Shown here one piece after another: positions 18,184-33,732 of a stretch of DNA of 64,000 bases (position 1 is its first letter; the number at the start of each line of letters is the position of its first letter). Under the pieces are notes generated by a model. That model was not told the DNA's origin and made no database searches. It saw nothing but the letters and a program-made list of their open reading frames with translations. The stretch is from contig CAPN01000051.1 of assembly GCA_000333235.1 (NCBI GenBank), positions 868,001-932,000 of the forward strand, read 5' to 3'. Source of the stretch: Pseudoalteromonas luteoviolacea B = ATCC 29581 (GTDB lineage Bacteria > Pseudomonadota > Gammaproteobacteria > Enterobacterales > Alteromonadaceae). Both the position numbers and the translations under genes were made by a program.

Positions 18184-20637
18184 ATGACACTCCTATTCAC
18201 TCTTGCACTGATAGCACTACTGAGCGTAGCGAGTTATCACCGTGCTAGCTGGAACACCAGCGTCGGTGTAGCTGGCGCTACCCTTCTAGTTGGTAGCATC
18301 GCAGGTGCATTTGGCACCTTTTCTTGGTTACTCTTTTTAGCGATTGTGCTTCCACTTTCGTTAACCAATATTCGTCAGCAATATATTGTTGCGCCTATCT
18401 TCAAAACGTTTAAAAAAATCACGCCAACCATGTCTGATACCGAAAAATCAGCCATTGACGCCGGAACAACATGGTGGGAAGCGGATCTATTTTGTGGTAA
18501 TCCCAACTGGAAAAAGCTCCATCAATACCCAAAGCCACGTTTAACATTGGAAGAACAAGCCTTTCTCGATGGTCCAGTCGAAACGGTATGCGCCATGTTA
18601 GACGATTGGAAGGCAACCCATGAATTAACCGATTTACCTCAAGAGGTATGGCAATATCTCAAAGACAATAAGTTCTTTGCGATGATCATCAAAAAGCAAT
18701 ATGGTGGATTGGAGTTTTCAGCATATGCCCAGTCGTGCGTATTGCAAAAGCTTACGAGTAAATCAACGTTGTTGTCATCAATTGTCGGTGTTCCAAACTC
18801 GTTAGGCCCTGGTGAGTTATTACAACACTATGGTACACAAGAACAAAAAGACCACTATTTACCACGTCTTGCTAAGGGAGATGAGATCCCATGTTTTGCA
18901 TTGACGTCGCCAGAAGCAGGTTCTGACGCATCCTCTATCCCTGATTTTGGTATCGTTTGCCAGGGTGAATGGGAGGGTAAAGAAACGCTCGGTATTCGAT
19001 TGACTTGGAATAAGCGTTATATCACGTTAGCGCCCGTCGCCACGGTTTTAGGGCTTGCTTTCAAACTGCGCGATCCGGACGGTTTACTTGGTGATACAGA
19101 GGACTTGGGCATTACTTGCGCGCTCATTCCAACCAAAACACCTGGCGTAAAAATTGGTCGTCGTCACTTCCCTCTCAATGTGCCTTTCCAAAACGGCCCA
19201 ACACAGGGCAATGAGGTTTTTGTGCCAATCGACTTTATTATTGGCGGTCCAAAAATGGCAGGACAAGGCTGGCGCATGTTAGTTGAATGTTTGTCTGTTG
19301 GACGTGCAATCACATTACCGTCGAACTCAACCGGTGGCATTAAGTCACTTGCGCTTGCCAGTGGGGCTTATAGCCGTATTCGTCGTCAATTCCGTTTACC
19401 GATTGGCCAAATGGAAGGCATCGAAGAAGCATTGGCAAAACTTGCAGGATACGCCTACAGCAGCGATGCTGCAGTATGTATGTCGACCGGCGCAGTTGAT
19501 TTAGGCGAAAAGCCATCTGTTATTTCAGCAATTTTAAAATACCACCTAACAGAACAAATGCGTGATTCTACTATTCACGCGATGGATATTCATGGTGGTA
19601 AGGGCATTTGTTTAGGACCAAATAACTATTTAGGTCGTGGTTATCAAGGTGCACCTATTGCTATTACAGTAGAAGGTGCAAACATACTAACTCGCAATAT
19701 GATTATATATGGTCAAGGTGCTATCCGTTGCCATCCTTTTGTACTTGCAGAATTGAATGCAACGACCATGACAGACAAGCAAGCGGCTTTAGAGAGCTTT
19801 GACAAGTCGTTAATGGGTCATATCGGATTTACGATTTCGAATTTAGTGCGAACTAAGTGGCTAGCACTTACAGGTGCCCGCTTTACTAAAGTGCCATTCA
19901 ATGACGAAACCGCTGTATTTTATCGCAATGCTGCACGCTACAGTGCTTCATTAGCGCTAATGTCCGACATTTGCATGGCGGTATTTGGTGGGTCATTAAA
20001 ACGTAAGGAGCGAATTTCAGCGCGTCTTGGTGACTTATTAAGCTACCTCTATCTAGTATCTGCAACACTCAAGCGTTACGATGATGAAGGTCGCAAAAAA
20101 GAAGATTTACCGTTTGTTCAGTGGAGCTGTCAAGAGCATCTTTACTTGTGTCAACGCGCCTTAGCCGATCTTATCAACAATATGCCGTCAGCCGTGCTAC
20201 GCGGTGCCCTAAAACTGCTATTGTTCCCATTTGGTCGTCCCGTGCGTAAACCAACTGACGAACTTGAGCATAAGCTCGCTCACATGTTGCAAGTTCCGAA
20301 TGAGTCTCGCGATCGTTTGGCCAATTACATTTATTTGAAAGATGAACCATTAAACTTACTCGGTAAACAAGAGCAAACGTTAAAAGACATCTTAGCTGCA
20401 GAGCCAATCTTCGAAAAAGTATGTCGTGCTCGTGGCGAGAAGTTGCCATTTATGCAACTCGACAAAGTAGCCCAAATGGGTCTTGAAGCTGGCATTCTCA
20501 GTGAAGCTGAAGCTGACAAGCTTGCTGCGGTTGAAGCAAAACGTTTAGCAGTTATCAACGTGGATGACTTTGACCCTAAAGATTTACTTGCTGGCAGCGC
20601 AGCAAGAGCTGCAGCTAAAGACAAATCTGCAGCGTAA
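18184..20637 (+). CDS. fadE: Acyl-CoA dehydrogenase, FadE type
   Basis: Carries out the first step of fatty-acid beta-oxidation, FAD-dependent dehydrogenation of acyl-CoA to trans-2-enoyl-CoA. The product has 817 aa, matching the long FadE form of gammaproteobacteria (about 814 aa) and not the short 380-aa type. Two N-terminal hydrophobic segments (about 1-18 and 28-60) suggest membrane attachment. The dehydrogenase core spans about 75-500 ([20 protein letters not shown], then [20 protein letters not shown]), with the FadE-specific C-terminal domain after it. AAGGAAG precedes the ATG. A strong terminator follows, so it is a single-gene unit. Confidence 0.96.
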   Translation: MTLLFTLALIALLSVASYHRASWNTSVGVAGATLLVGSIAGAFGTFSWLLFLAIVLPLSLTNIRQQYIVAPIFKTFKKITPTMSDTEKSAIDAGTTWWEADLFCGNPNWKKLHQYPKPRLTLEEQAFLDGPVETVCAMLDDWKATHELTDLPQEVWQYLKDNKFFAMIIKKQYGGLEFSAYAQSCVLQKLTSKSTLLSSIVGVPNSLGPGELLQHYGTQEQKDHYLPRLAKGDEIPCFALTSPEAGSDASSIPDFGIVCQGEWEGKETLGIRLTWNKRYITLAPVATVLGLAFKLRDPDGLLGDTEDLGITCALIPTKTPGVKIGRRHFPLNVPFQNGPTQGNEVFVPIDFIIGGPKMAGQGWRMLVECLSVGRAITLPSNSTGGIKSLALASGAYSRIRRQFRLPIGQMEGIEEALAKLAGYAYSSDAAVCMSTGAVDLGEKPSVISAILKYHLTEQMRDSTIHAMDIHGGKGICLGPNNYLGRGYQGAPIAITVEGANILTRNMIIYGQGAIRCHPFVLAELNATTMTDKQAALESFDKSLMGHIGFTISNLVRTKWLALTGARFTKVPFNDETAVFYRNAARYSASLALMSDICMAVFGGSLKRKERISARLGDLLSYLYLVSATLKRYDDEGRKKEDLPFVQWSCQEHLYLCQRALADLINNMPSAVLRGALKLLLFPFGRPVRKPTDELEHKLAHMLQVPNESRDRLANYIYLKDEPLNLLGKQEQTLKDILAAEPIFEKVCRARGEKLPFMQLDKVAQMGLEAGILSEAEADKLAAVEAKRLAVINVDDFDPKDLLAGSAARAAAKDKSAA

Positions 20638-20655
20638 ACAAAATGTGGAGTCTCA

Positions 20656-20682
20656 AGCCAGTGCACTTGCACTGGCTTTTTT
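20656..20682 (+). terminator. Terminator of fadE
   Basis: The stem AGCCAGTG / CACTGGCT closes a 6-base loop and runs directly into TTTTTT. Confidence 0.9.
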
Positions 20683-20704
20683 ATTTACGGCTATCCTAGA
20701 GATG

Positions 20705-20739
20705 CTTGAAAATGCGCGCTGCAATCACGCATTTTCAAG
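20705..20739. repeat. 12-bp perfect inverted repeat
   Basis: CTTGAAAATGCG (20705-20716) and CGCATTTTCAAG (20728-20739) are exact inverted copies around an 11-base centre. There is no U-run, so this is not an obvious terminator. It lies between convergent fadE and the membrane-protein gene. Confidence 0.6.
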
Positions 20740-20811
20740 TAGATTAGGTTTAAACCGCCAATTTATTTAGGATGAGATTTTAAAAGGTATATACCTCAAA
20801 AAGAGCTAACC

Positions 20812-21891
20812 TCAGATAAAATAGCTAACGACCAACATGCAACACCATCCAAGTGCCAATCGCCTCGCAGATCCCCACGCTAAGTAAAGTAAAACAGGAA
20901 TGCCAAACATCCAAAACCAAAGTACAATTGGCCATGCAAACTGAACAACCGCAACAAACCATGTAAAAACGAGCACCAAGGCATGTAAAACAAAAAAACT
21001 TCGTTTGAGCGGTTTTAATAACTCAATACTTCGCCAGTAATATTGATTACATTTCAGTACGTCTCTTGAACTAAAAACCAAAGTTAACCATACGAAAAAA
21101 TACAGACTTGTCCCAAGTGGAGCCAATACCTCATTTAAATCTGGACGCTGCACTTGCATAAATTGAAACACCAAAACTAATATTATCGTTGCCAGTAATC
21201 GCCAGATGATTTTTAGTTTGTGTTTTAAACACCACACAGCCCAAATGCCATAAGCACTTTTTAGACTTGGCACCTCAATTGAATTCATATTTTTCGTCTC
21301 AATGTGCAGACGACTACTCAGTCCACACAGGATGAGCGTGACGCATACCCACACCATAAATGGCAAAGCGATCATCGCAAAAGACAAAACGAGCAAAATT
21401 ACCACGGTTTTGGGACGATATAGAGTAACCACCCCGAGTATTAGTTGTAGTGTAATAAAAGCAATAAAGTGTTTCGCTTGGGAGAGTTGAACCACTGACA
21501 TATTGACGAGCAATATAAATGAAAGCCAAAGTGGAGCATGTGTCAACAGCAATAAAAAAAAGTCGACGGCCAACCGAGTCAATTTATCTGCAATTGATCT
21601 CTGAAAAACACGAAATGACATGCCTAAGATAGAGCTGCGCATCGTTAGCAAAAGACCAGTCTGTAGAACTAACAAACTCCATCCATGAAAAACGCTGCCC
21701 ATCACTTGACCATTAAACTGCACTACTTTTCCAAGCCATAAAAAGCTCAGCATCACGAGTCCAGGCATTGCGGTGTAAAACAAAAAGATAACGATTAAGC
21801 CAAACTGTTGCACGTGTTCCAGCAGTTGCTTTACCCCTAACTGATAGGATTTATAGCGATACTGAGTAAAAAGCAAAAACCGGCTAGTCAT
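20812..21891 (-). CDS. Polytopic membrane protein, probable ABC permease partner
   Basis: The product has 359 aa and at least eight hydrophobic segments, with no motif I recognise. Its start overlaps the stop of the ATP-binding gene by 8 bases, so it probably forms the membrane half of a small ABC exporter. Basic residues dominate the short loops (for example RSSILGMSFRVFQRSI). Alone I could not assign it to a family; the permease role rests on coupling to the ATPase. Transported substrate unknown. Confidence 0.7.
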   Translation of the reverse strand: MTSRFLLFTQYRYKSYQLGVKQLLEHVQQFGLIVIFLFYTAMPGLVMLSFLWLGKVVQFNGQVMGSVFHGWSLLVLQTGLLLTMRSSILGMSFRVFQRSIADKLTRLAVDFFLLLLTHAPLWLSFILLVNMSVVQLSQAKHFIAFITLQLILGVVTLYRPKTVVILLVLSFAMIALPFMVWVCVTLILCGLSSRLHIETKNMNSIEVPSLKSAYGIWAVWCLKHKLKIIWRLLATIILVLVFQFMQVQRPDLNEVLAPLGTSLYFFVWLTLVFSSRDVLKCNQYYWRSIELLKPLKRSFFVLHALVLVFTWFVAVVQFAWPIVLWFWMFGIPVLLYLAWGSARRLALGWCCMLVVSYFI

Positions 21892-22471
21892 TTTTACTGT
21901 CCAAAGATTGCAGTATGAATCCCTTTTCTAAAAAAAGATCTGGTTCATGACTACTAATAATCAATTGCCCTTGATAACTGTCTATCCAGCTCAGCAATGC
22001 CGCAACCGACCCTGCATCTAACGCGGCACTCGGCTCATCAAGTATTAATGTGTCGGTTTTTCGCATCATCGCGTTTATAAGTTGCAATTTCTTATGGTTT
22101 CCCGATGAGAGCGCCGCGACGTTTGTTTCCAGAAACAATTCGAAGCCAAATACGTCAATTAGCTCAAAGGGCCAATCACAAAGCCACTTTGCTTGAGTTA
22201 ATTGCAAAACCTGCTTAGCACTAAGAAAATCAGGAAAGGTTAAGCTGTCAGAAGCTAAGGCGATGAAATTATGACGATTATTTGCTAACTCATTTAACTT
22301 TACCTCACCGGCGTAATGCGGATCGAGACCAGAAATAATTGCAAAAAGGGTCGATTTTCCTCGCCCATTTGGAGCTTGTAAGCAGACTTTTGCTTCCGAA
22401 AGCGTAAGATTGAAATTAGAAAATACGGTAGCTCGGCCGAACGACTTAGTTAGATTTCTTATTATTATCAT
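21884..22471 (-). CDS. ABC transporter ATP-binding protein
   Basis: The product has 195 aa from the ATG at 22471. The Walker A region is APNGRGKST (about 33-41), with Ala in place of the usual first Gly. The signature is ALSSGNHKKLQL in place of LSGGQ, Walker B is TLILDEPSAALD, and the H-loop is IISSHEPD. The short length fits a CcmA-like or heme-exporter-like subfamily. A TTG at 22498 in frame would add nine residues; neither start has a clear Shine-Dalgarno. It couples to the downstream membrane protein by an 8-base overlap. The substrate is unknown. Confidence 0.85.
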   Translation of the reverse strand: MIIIRNLTKSFGRATVFSNFNLTLSEAKVCLQAPNGRGKSTLFAIISGLDPHYAGEVKLNELANNRHNFIALASDSLTFPDFLSAKQVLQLTQAKWLCDWPFELIDVFGFELFLETNVAALSSGNHKKLQLINAMMRKTDTLILDEPSAALDAGSVAALLSWIDSYQGQLIISSHEPDLFLEKGFILQSLDSKND

Positions 22472-22538
22472 AAGATTAATTACATATTTATTTTTCAATA
22501 AGACCGTGATTTATGCTAATTGTTCCCAATTGACACGC

Positions 22539-22566
22539 AAAAAAATACCCACAACCGTGGGTATTT
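22539..22566 (-). terminator. Terminator of gltBD
   Basis: Minus strand: the stem AAATACCCAC / GTGGGTATTT around a 4-base loop is followed by a run of T. It lies 22 bases after the gltD stop. Confidence 0.9.
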
Positions 22567-22587
22567 AAAGGGAGCAACTATTTAATG

Positions 22588-28469
<5,882 letters not shown>

Positions 28470-28586
28470 GGACTCCTCCCCTTGCTACAAACGCCAGTAA
28501 ATTTTGACTTTTGACATTGCGTCTTGGCACTGTCGTATGACAAGTATTGCGACGGAACTGGCAGATCATCAAAGCTATCTATTTAC

Positions 28587-28600
28587 TTGACGGACGTCAA
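28587..28600. promoter_or_regulatory. Inverted repeat TTGACG-N2-CGTCAA upstream of gltB
   Basis: Perfect 6-bp arms lie 118-131 bases upstream of gltB. The minus-strand TTGACG arm could double as a -35 element, so a bound protein would block the promoter. Regulator unknown. Confidence 0.45.
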
Positions 28601-28606
28601 CAACTA

Positions 28607-28644
28607 ATTGAATACATATTCAGTATGATGAATATTTTTCAATG
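28607..28644. promoter_or_regulatory. Tandem ARG-box-like sites (ArgR) upstream of gltB
   Basis: Box 1 (28607-28624) contains TGAATACATATTCA and differs from the ArgR consensus TGAAT-W4-ATTCA at one base. Two bases later a degenerate second box (28627-28644, TGAATATTTTTCAA) follows. Paired boxes 2-3 bp apart are how ArgR hexamers bind, and ArgR is known to act on E. coli gltBDF. Confidence 0.6.
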
Positions 28645-28708
28645 GTGACAAATACAAGACCAAACCCGACACTTTGCTAACCTTTCGTAAATATAGCGCC
28701 AATTTTGC

Positions 28709-28730
28709 AAAATGACACCAGTGTCATTTT
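28709..28730. promoter_or_regulatory. 22-bp perfect inverted repeat upstream of gltB
   Basis: The arms AAAATGACAC and GTGTCATTTT are exact inverted copies around a 2-bp centre. The short spacer points to a protein-binding site and not to an RNA hairpin. The cognate regulator is not recognised. Confidence 0.5.
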
Positions 28731-28766
28731 TGTATTTTTGTAAATTCAGCACAAACAAGGAGTAAG

Positions 28767-28782
28767 TTTACGTAAACGTAAA
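28767..28782. promoter_or_regulatory. LiuR-like operator TTTACGT-N2-ACGTAAA
   Basis: Perfect 7-bp arms around AA. The same operator occurs at 58012-58027 upstream of leucine dehydrogenase. It resembles the site I recall for the MerR-family regulator LiuR of branched-chain amino acid catabolism. Confidence 0.6.
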
Positions 28783-28793
28783 GAGTCGCAGAA

Positions 28794-28811
28794 AGTGAAT
28801 ACTTATTCAAT
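28794..28811. promoter_or_regulatory. Third ARG-box-like site
   Basis: AGTGAATACTTATTCAAT matches the 18-bp ArgR consensus except for one C in the central W4. It is about 325 bases upstream of gltB. Confidence 0.5.
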
Positions 28812-29073
28812 TTCGCGCATTTTATTGGTGAATGTTTGATATAAGCAAAGTTAAATTGACGTAAAACAAATGAAACAGATTGAATAGAAGAAACATTACG
28901 CTGCATATTTAACTTGACGCCAACGTTAACCTAGGTAAGCAAATAAACGGTTAAGATTGTGAAACTCGCATTGAGCCAAAGGGGGGAATTACGCTAATCC
29001 TCATTAATACTTGATCAATTTGAGGAACCAACGCTGTCGCTGACTGTGGTAATAGGACGCTTTATTTAGACGT

Positions 29074-29104
29074 AAAAAAAGCGTGGTGTACAAACACCAC
29101 GCTT
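29074..29104 (-). terminator. Terminator of grxD
   Basis: Minus strand: an 11-bp perfect stem AAGCGTGGTGT / ACACCACGCTT with a 4-base loop, followed by TTTTT. Confidence 0.92.
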
Positions 29105-29120
29105 AATTAAAAAATTTAGA

Positions 29121-29462
29121 TTACTCACCAGATGCTTCTTTGTACTTAGCAGCTGTTTGCGTGATTAAAGGCTGTAATTCGCCACGTTGGAACATTTCTA
29201 AAATAATGTCACAACCGCCGATGAGCTCTCCTTCAACCCACAGCTGTGGAAAAGTAGGCCAGTTTGCGTAATGTGGCAACTCTGCGCGAATATCAGGGTT
29301 TAAAAGGATATCGACATACGCAAATTGTTCACCACACGCCATAAGCGCTTGAGATGCTTGAGCTGAAAAACCGCAATTAGGTAGCTTAGGTGAGCCTTTC
29401 ATGTAAAGAATAATTGGATTTTCAGCGATCTGCTGTTTGATCTTTTCAATGGTTTCCATCAT
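29121..29462 (-). CDS. grxD: Monothiol glutaredoxin, Grx4 type
   Basis: A CGFS-type glutaredoxin that carries and transfers [2Fe-2S] clusters with glutathione as co-ligand. The CGFS active site follows KGSPKLPN, and the glutathione-binding WPTFPQLWV and GGCDI segments are present. The frame is open to 29486, but GAGG lies just before the ATGATG pair at 29462/29459, giving 112-113 aa, the usual length. It is divergent from sodB, and both relate to iron and oxidative stress. Confidence 0.95.
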   Translation of the reverse strand: MMETIEKIKQQIAENPIILYMKGSPKLPNCGFSAQASQALMACGEQFAYVDILLNPDIRAELPHYANWPTFPQLWVEGELIGGCDIILEMFQRGELQPLITQTAAKYKEASGE

Positions 29463-29552
29463 TAACCTCAATGTGCCGATGTTCAAACGACCGACTGCAC
29501 TAATTTGTTAAAATTCGAGCAAATCCGCCGTGTTAAAAAAAATGTCACGTGC

Positions 29553-29592
29553 TTTAGCATTGCTGTTTGCTAAAACTTGAGTAAAATACTCA
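29553..29592. promoter_or_regulatory. Two inverted repeats in the grxD/sodB divergent region
   Basis: TTTAGCA (29553-29559) / TGCTAAA (29568-29574), and TGAGTA-AAA-TACTCA (29578-29592). Both are perfect and lie between the two divergent starts. Regulators not identified. Confidence 0.35.
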
Positions 29593-29695
29593 GGAATTAT
29601 AGTATCACTATATGGTCGATTCGCATAGCAAACTACGTATATGTAGGCTATGTTTCGTTTCACTTTCGACGAATTTAATAATAATGGAGATTATC

Positions 29696-30277
29696 ATGGC
29701 ATTTGAACTACCGTCACTACCATATGCAATCAACGCGCTAGAGCCACACATGTCACAAGAAACACTTGAGTTTCACCATGGCAAACACCACAACACTTAT
29801 GTGGTTAAATTAAACGGCTTGATTACTGGTACTCAGTTCGAAGGTAAAACGCTAGAAGAAATCGTTTGTTCTTCTGAAGGCGGCGTTTTCAATAACGCAG
29901 CACAAATCTGGAACCACACTTTCTTCTGGAACAGCTTGTCTCCTAATGGTGGTGGTGAGCCATCAGGCAAAGTAGCTGAGCTTATCAACGCAAAATGGGG
30001 CTCATTTGCCGCATTCAAAGACGCATTCAATGATAAAGCTGTAAACAATTTCGGTTCAAGCTGGACATGGTTAGTACAACTTGCAGATGGTTCTTTAGAC
30101 ATCGTAAATACGTCTAATGCTGCAACACCACTAACACAAAATGGCGTAACGCCAATCCTAACGGTTGACCTATGGGAACACGCTTACTACATCGATTACC
30201 GTAATGTTCGTCCAAACTACTTAGGTGGTTTTTGGGCACTGGTTAACTGGGATTTTGCAAACAGCAACCTAGCGTAA
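29696..30277 (+). CDS. sodB: Superoxide dismutase [Fe]
   Basis: Dismutates superoxide in the cytoplasm. The product has 193 aa starting [20 protein letters not shown], with ligands His in [13 protein letters not shown], His in WNHTFFW, and the [13 protein letters not shown] motif holding Asp and His. The residues after the first His and the GSSWTWLV segment fit Fe-type SodB. GGAG precedes the ATG at 29696; the open frame further upstream is not used. Confidence 0.97.
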   Translation: MAFELPSLPYAINALEPHMSQETLEFHHGKHHNTYVVKLNGLITGTQFEGKTLEEIVCSSEGGVFNNAAQIWNHTFFWNSLSPNGGGEPSGKVAELINAKWGSFAAFKDAFNDKAVNNFGSSWTWLVQLADGSLDIVNTSNAATPLTQNGVTPILTVDLWEHAYYIDYRNVRPNYLGGFWALVNWDFANSNLA

Positions 30278-30304
30278 TCTGTTAACCCACACTATTGCAA
30301 AAAG

Positions 30305-30326
30305 GGGCACGTTAGTGCCCTTTTTT
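30305..30326 (+). terminator. Terminator of sodB
   Basis: GGGCAC-GTTA-GTGCCC is followed by TTTTTT. Confidence 0.93.
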
Positions 30327-30470
30327 ATTTCCATTTTAGAAAAATATTTTTATTAAATCTTTGGAATTTTTAGGCAAATTCTTCATTCCCTGTCTACGCT
30401 TTAAGTAACCAACAGCTATCTTTTTTGTTTTCCTAGCCTTTTCTCAATCCGCAGGTTACTGGAGGTCTTT

Positions 30471-32393
30471 ATGACTATATTTGAGCACTATCAATCTAGA
30501 TACGAAGCGTCACAAGAAGAAGAATATAGTATTGCCGAGTTTCTTGAAATTTGTAAGACCGACAAGTCAGCTTATGCCAGTTCAGCAGAGCGATTACTCA
30601 TGGCCATTGGACAGCCTGAAATGGTCGACACCGCCACTGACCCGAGATTAAGTCGCTTATTTTCAAACCGCGTGATAGCACGCTACCCTGCTTTTAGTGA
30701 ATTTTATGGAATGGAAGAGGCGATTGAACAAATTGTTTCTTACCTCAAACACGCAGCTCAAGGTCTAGAAGAGTGTAAACAGGTTTTATATCTTTTAGGT
30801 CCTGTCGGCGGCGGTAAGTCATCAATTGCTGAAAAGCTAAAATACTTAATGCAAAAAGTACCAATCTATGCGTTAAAAGGTTCGCCAGTTAACGATCATC
30901 CTCTCGCTTTATTTAACCCACTAGAAGATGGCGCCCTACTTGAGAAAGAGTACGGCATTAAATCACGTTATTTAAAAACCATTATGTCTCCTTGGGCAAC
31001 TAAACGCCTTCATGAATTCAATGGGGATATTTCTAAATTTAGAGTGGTTAAACGTTATCCTTCAATTTTAAATCAAACCGCCATTGCAAAAACGGAACCT
31101 GGTGATGAAAACAATCAAGACATTTCGGCGTTGGTTGGTAAAGTCGATATTCGTAAGCTAGAACATTTCGCACAAAACGATCCGGATGCATACGCCTATT
31201 CTGGTGCGCTTTGCTTAGCCAACCAAGGCTTAATGGAATTCGTCGAGATGTTTAAGGCACCAATTAAAGTATTACACCCTCTTCTAACTGCAACCCAAGA
31301 AGGGAACTACAATGGTACTGAAGGTATATCTGCTCTGCCTTTCAATGGGATTATTTTAGCTCATTCCAATGAATCTGAATGGCAAACCTTTAAAAATAAT
31401 AAAAACAATGAAGCCTTTTTAGACCGCGTATACATCGTAAAAGTACCTTATTGTTTACGTGTCTCTGAAGAAGTGAAAATTTACAAGAAGCTTATTGAAA
31501 ACAGCGAGCTAGCAAAAGCTCCATGTGCACCGGGCACATTAGAAACGCTCGCCAAGTTCACCACACTATCGCGCATTAAAGAGCCTGAAAACTCAAGCAT
31601 CTACTCAAAAATGCGCGTTTATGATGGCGAAAGCTTAAAAGACACCGATCCAAAAGCAAAATCCTATCAAGAGTATCGCGACTATGCCGGTGTCGATGAA
31701 GGTATGAATGGCATTTCAACTCGCTTTGCATTCAAAATACTGTCTCGGGTATTTAATTTCGACCACTCTGAGGTCGCTGCCAACCCTGTCCATCTATTTT
31801 ACGTGCTAGAGCAACAAATTGAGCGCGAGCAATTTTCGCCTGAAGTACAAGAGCGCTACTTAAGCCACTTAAAAGGCTACTTAATCCCTCAATATGTTGA
31901 ATTTATAGGAAAAGAGCTCCAAACTGCCTATTTAGAATCCTATTCAGAATACGGTCAAAACATTTTTGACCGCTACGTCACCTATGCCGACTTCTGGATC
32001 CAAGATCAAGAGTATCGTGACCCTGATACCGGTCAATTATTCGATAGAGCAGCGTTAAATGCAGAGCTCGAAAAAATTGAAAAACCAGCAGGTATTTCGA
32101 ATCCAAAAGATTTCCGCAATGAAATTGTGAACTTTGTGCTCCGTGCTCGAGCACATCACGGTGGTGCGAATCCTGTCTGGACAAGTTACGAGAAGCTTCG
32201 CACTGTGATCGAGAAAAAAATGTTTTCGAATACAGAAGATCTTCTTCCAGTCATTAGCTTCAATGCCAAAACTTCTGCAGAGGATCAAAAGAAACACGAA
32301 GATTTTGTTAATCGCATGGTCGAAAAAGGCTATACCCAAAAGCAAGTGCGCTTACTTTCTGAATGGTATTTACGCGTTCGGAAATCACAGTAA
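30471..32393 (+). CDS. yeaG: PrkA-family serine protein kinase (YeaG)
   Basis: The product has 640 aa. The N-terminal AAA domain carries Walker A GPVGGGKSS (about residues 109-117), and the C-terminal part contains the PrkA kinase-like region. In E. coli YeaG acts with YeaH in nitrogen-starvation and stationary-phase stress. GGAGG precedes the ATG. It begins a three-gene unit with yeaH and spoVR (gaps of 34 and 18 bases), a conserved set across gammaproteobacteria. Confidence 0.96.
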   Translation: MTIFEHYQSRYEASQEEEYSIAEFLEICKTDKSAYASSAERLLMAIGQPEMVDTATDPRLSRLFSNRVIARYPAFSEFYGMEEAIEQIVSYLKHAAQGLEECKQVLYLLGPVGGGKSSIAEKLKYLMQKVPIYALKGSPVNDHPLALFNPLEDGALLEKEYGIKSRYLKTIMSPWATKRLHEFNGDISKFRVVKRYPSILNQTAIAKTEPGDENNQDISALVGKVDIRKLEHFAQNDPDAYAYSGALCLANQGLMEFVEMFKAPIKVLHPLLTATQEGNYNGTEGISALPFNGIILAHSNESEWQTFKNNKNNEAFLDRVYIVKVPYCLRVSEEVKIYKKLIENSELAKAPCAPGTLETLAKFTTLSRIKEPENSSIYSKMRVYDGESLKDTDPKAKSYQEYRDYAGVDEGMNGISTRFAFKILSRVFNFDHSEVAANPVHLFYVLEQQIEREQFSPEVQERYLSHLKGYLIPQYVEFIGKELQTAYLESYSEYGQNIFDRYVTYADFWIQDQEYRDPDTGQLFDRAALNAELEKIEKPAGISNPKDFRNEIVNFVLRARAHHGGANPVWTSYEKLRTVIEKKMFSNTEDLLPVISFNAKTSAEDQKKHEDFVNRMVEKGYTQKQVRLLSEWYLRVRKSQ

Positions 32394-32427
32394 ATAAGTT
32401 AAGCTGCAGATACTGAGAGGGTGAACT

Positions 32428-33714
32428 ATGGCGCATTTTATAGACCGTCGCCTGAACGGTAAAAACAAAAGCACGTTAAATCGCCAGCGTTTTATTCGTC
32501 GCTATAAGAAACAGATCAAAGAAGCGGTTTCTAACGCGATTAACAAACGCAGCGTTACCGATGTCTCTAGCGGTGAGAATATAACCATTCCACAACGAGA
32601 TATTAGTGAGCCTATTTTTCATCAAGGCCAAGGGGGGAACCGCGAACGAGTTCATCCTGGTAATGATCAGTTCTCATCTGGTGACCAGATTAAACGCCCT
32701 CCGCAGGGGGGCAGCGGTTCTGGTAGCGGTGAAGGAGAAGCAAGTAATCAAGGCGAGGGCTCTGATGAGTTTGTCTTTTCAATTTCTAAAGATGAATACC
32801 TTGATTTGCTGTTTGAAGATTTAGAATTACCAAATTTACAAGAAAATCAACTCGACAAACTCGTGCAAATGAAAACTCATCGCGCAGGCTTTTGTAACGA
32901 CGGCATGCCTAGTAACCTAGATATTGTTCGATCTTTACGTGGCTCGCTTGCACGACGGGTTGCAATGAGTGCATCGAAACGCAGAGAACTCAAAGCGCTT
33001 GAAGAAGAATTAGCCTTGTTGTTGGCTGAGCCCGTGCCAAAGCAGCAACGCATTCAAGAAATTGAAGAACGCATTGAACATTTAAAAGCTCGTATCAAAG
33101 CCGTGCCATTTATCGATAATTACGACTTGCGTTTTCGTAATTATGAAAAACGTCCTCATCCAACAAGTAAAGCGGTAATGTTTTGTTTAATGGATGTTTC
33201 GGGATCGATGGATCAAGCTACGAAAGATATGGCTAAGCGCTTTTATATTTTGTTATATCAATTTTTAACCCGGACATACAAAAATATCGAAGTGGTATAT
33301 ATACGCCATCATACCCAGGCAAAAGAAGTCGACGAGCAAGAGTTCTTTTACTCTCAAGAAACGGGTGGCACGATTGTTTCGAGCGCGCTTAAACTCATGG
33401 AAGAAATCATTCGCGATCGATATGCCCAAGGTGATTGGAACATTTATGCCGCGCAAGCTTCTGACGGTGACAACTGGGCTGATGATTCACCACATTGTGG
33501 CGAAATATTAAGAGGAAAGATACTCAAACAAGTTAGATATTACGCTTATATCGAGATCACAACACGAGCACACCAAAGCTTATGGCGCGAGTACCAAACG
33601 ATTGCGGCGAAAAACGAAAACTTCGCCATGCAGCACATTCGCAGCGTTGAGGATATTTATCCTATCTTCAGAGAGCTCTTTAAGAAAAATCGCCAACACA
33701 AAGGCGCAGCCTAG
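32428..33714 (+). CDS. yeaH: YeaH/YhbH family protein (DUF444)
   Basis: The product has 428 aa. It begins with the family's [12 protein letters not shown] segment, followed by a Gly/Ser-rich linker near 85-110 ([18 protein letters not shown]). The second half has a von Willebrand factor A-like fold with a MIDAS-type DVSGSM motif (about 254-259). It is the usual partner of the PrkA kinase encoded directly upstream. The biochemical role is not established. Confidence 0.95.
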   Translation: MAHFIDRRLNGKNKSTLNRQRFIRRYKKQIKEAVSNAINKRSVTDVSSGENITIPQRDISEPIFHQGQGGNRERVHPGNDQFSSGDQIKRPPQGGSGSGSGEGEASNQGEGSDEFVFSISKDEYLDLLFEDLELPNLQENQLDKLVQMKTHRAGFCNDGMPSNLDIVRSLRGSLARRVAMSASKRRELKALEEELALLLAEPVPKQQRIQEIEERIEHLKARIKAVPFIDNYDLRFRNYEKRPHPTSKAVMFCLMDVSGSMDQATKDMAKRFYILLYQFLTRTYKNIEVVYIRHHTQAKEVDEQEFFYSQETGGTIVSSALKLMEEIIRDRYAQGDWNIYAAQASDGDNWADDSPHCGEILRGKILKQVRYYAYIEITTRAHQSLWREYQTIAAKNENFAMQHIRSVEDIYPIFRELFKKNRQHKGAA

Positions 33715-33732
33715 TATTTTGGAGGGAGCTTT

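Larger units (their letters stand above)
28470..29073. other. Long regulatory region upstream of gltB
   Basis: About 600 bases with no convincing gene but many inverted repeats: TTGACG-GA-CGTCAA (28587-28600), ARG-like boxes (28607-28644 and 28794-28811), a 22-bp inverted repeat (28709-28730) and TTTACGT-AA-ACGTAAA (28767-28782). The part from 28860 to 29070 shows nothing clear. Confidence 0.7.

Noticed and set aside
28690..28730. Sigma-54 promoter before gltB (TGG..TGCA-like)
   Set aside because: Spacing between the GG and GC elements is one base short, and the hexamers match poorly.
28724..28906. 60-aa minus-strand frame upstream of gltB
   Set aside because: It overlaps several inverted repeats, has no convincing ribosome binding site and no recognisable content.
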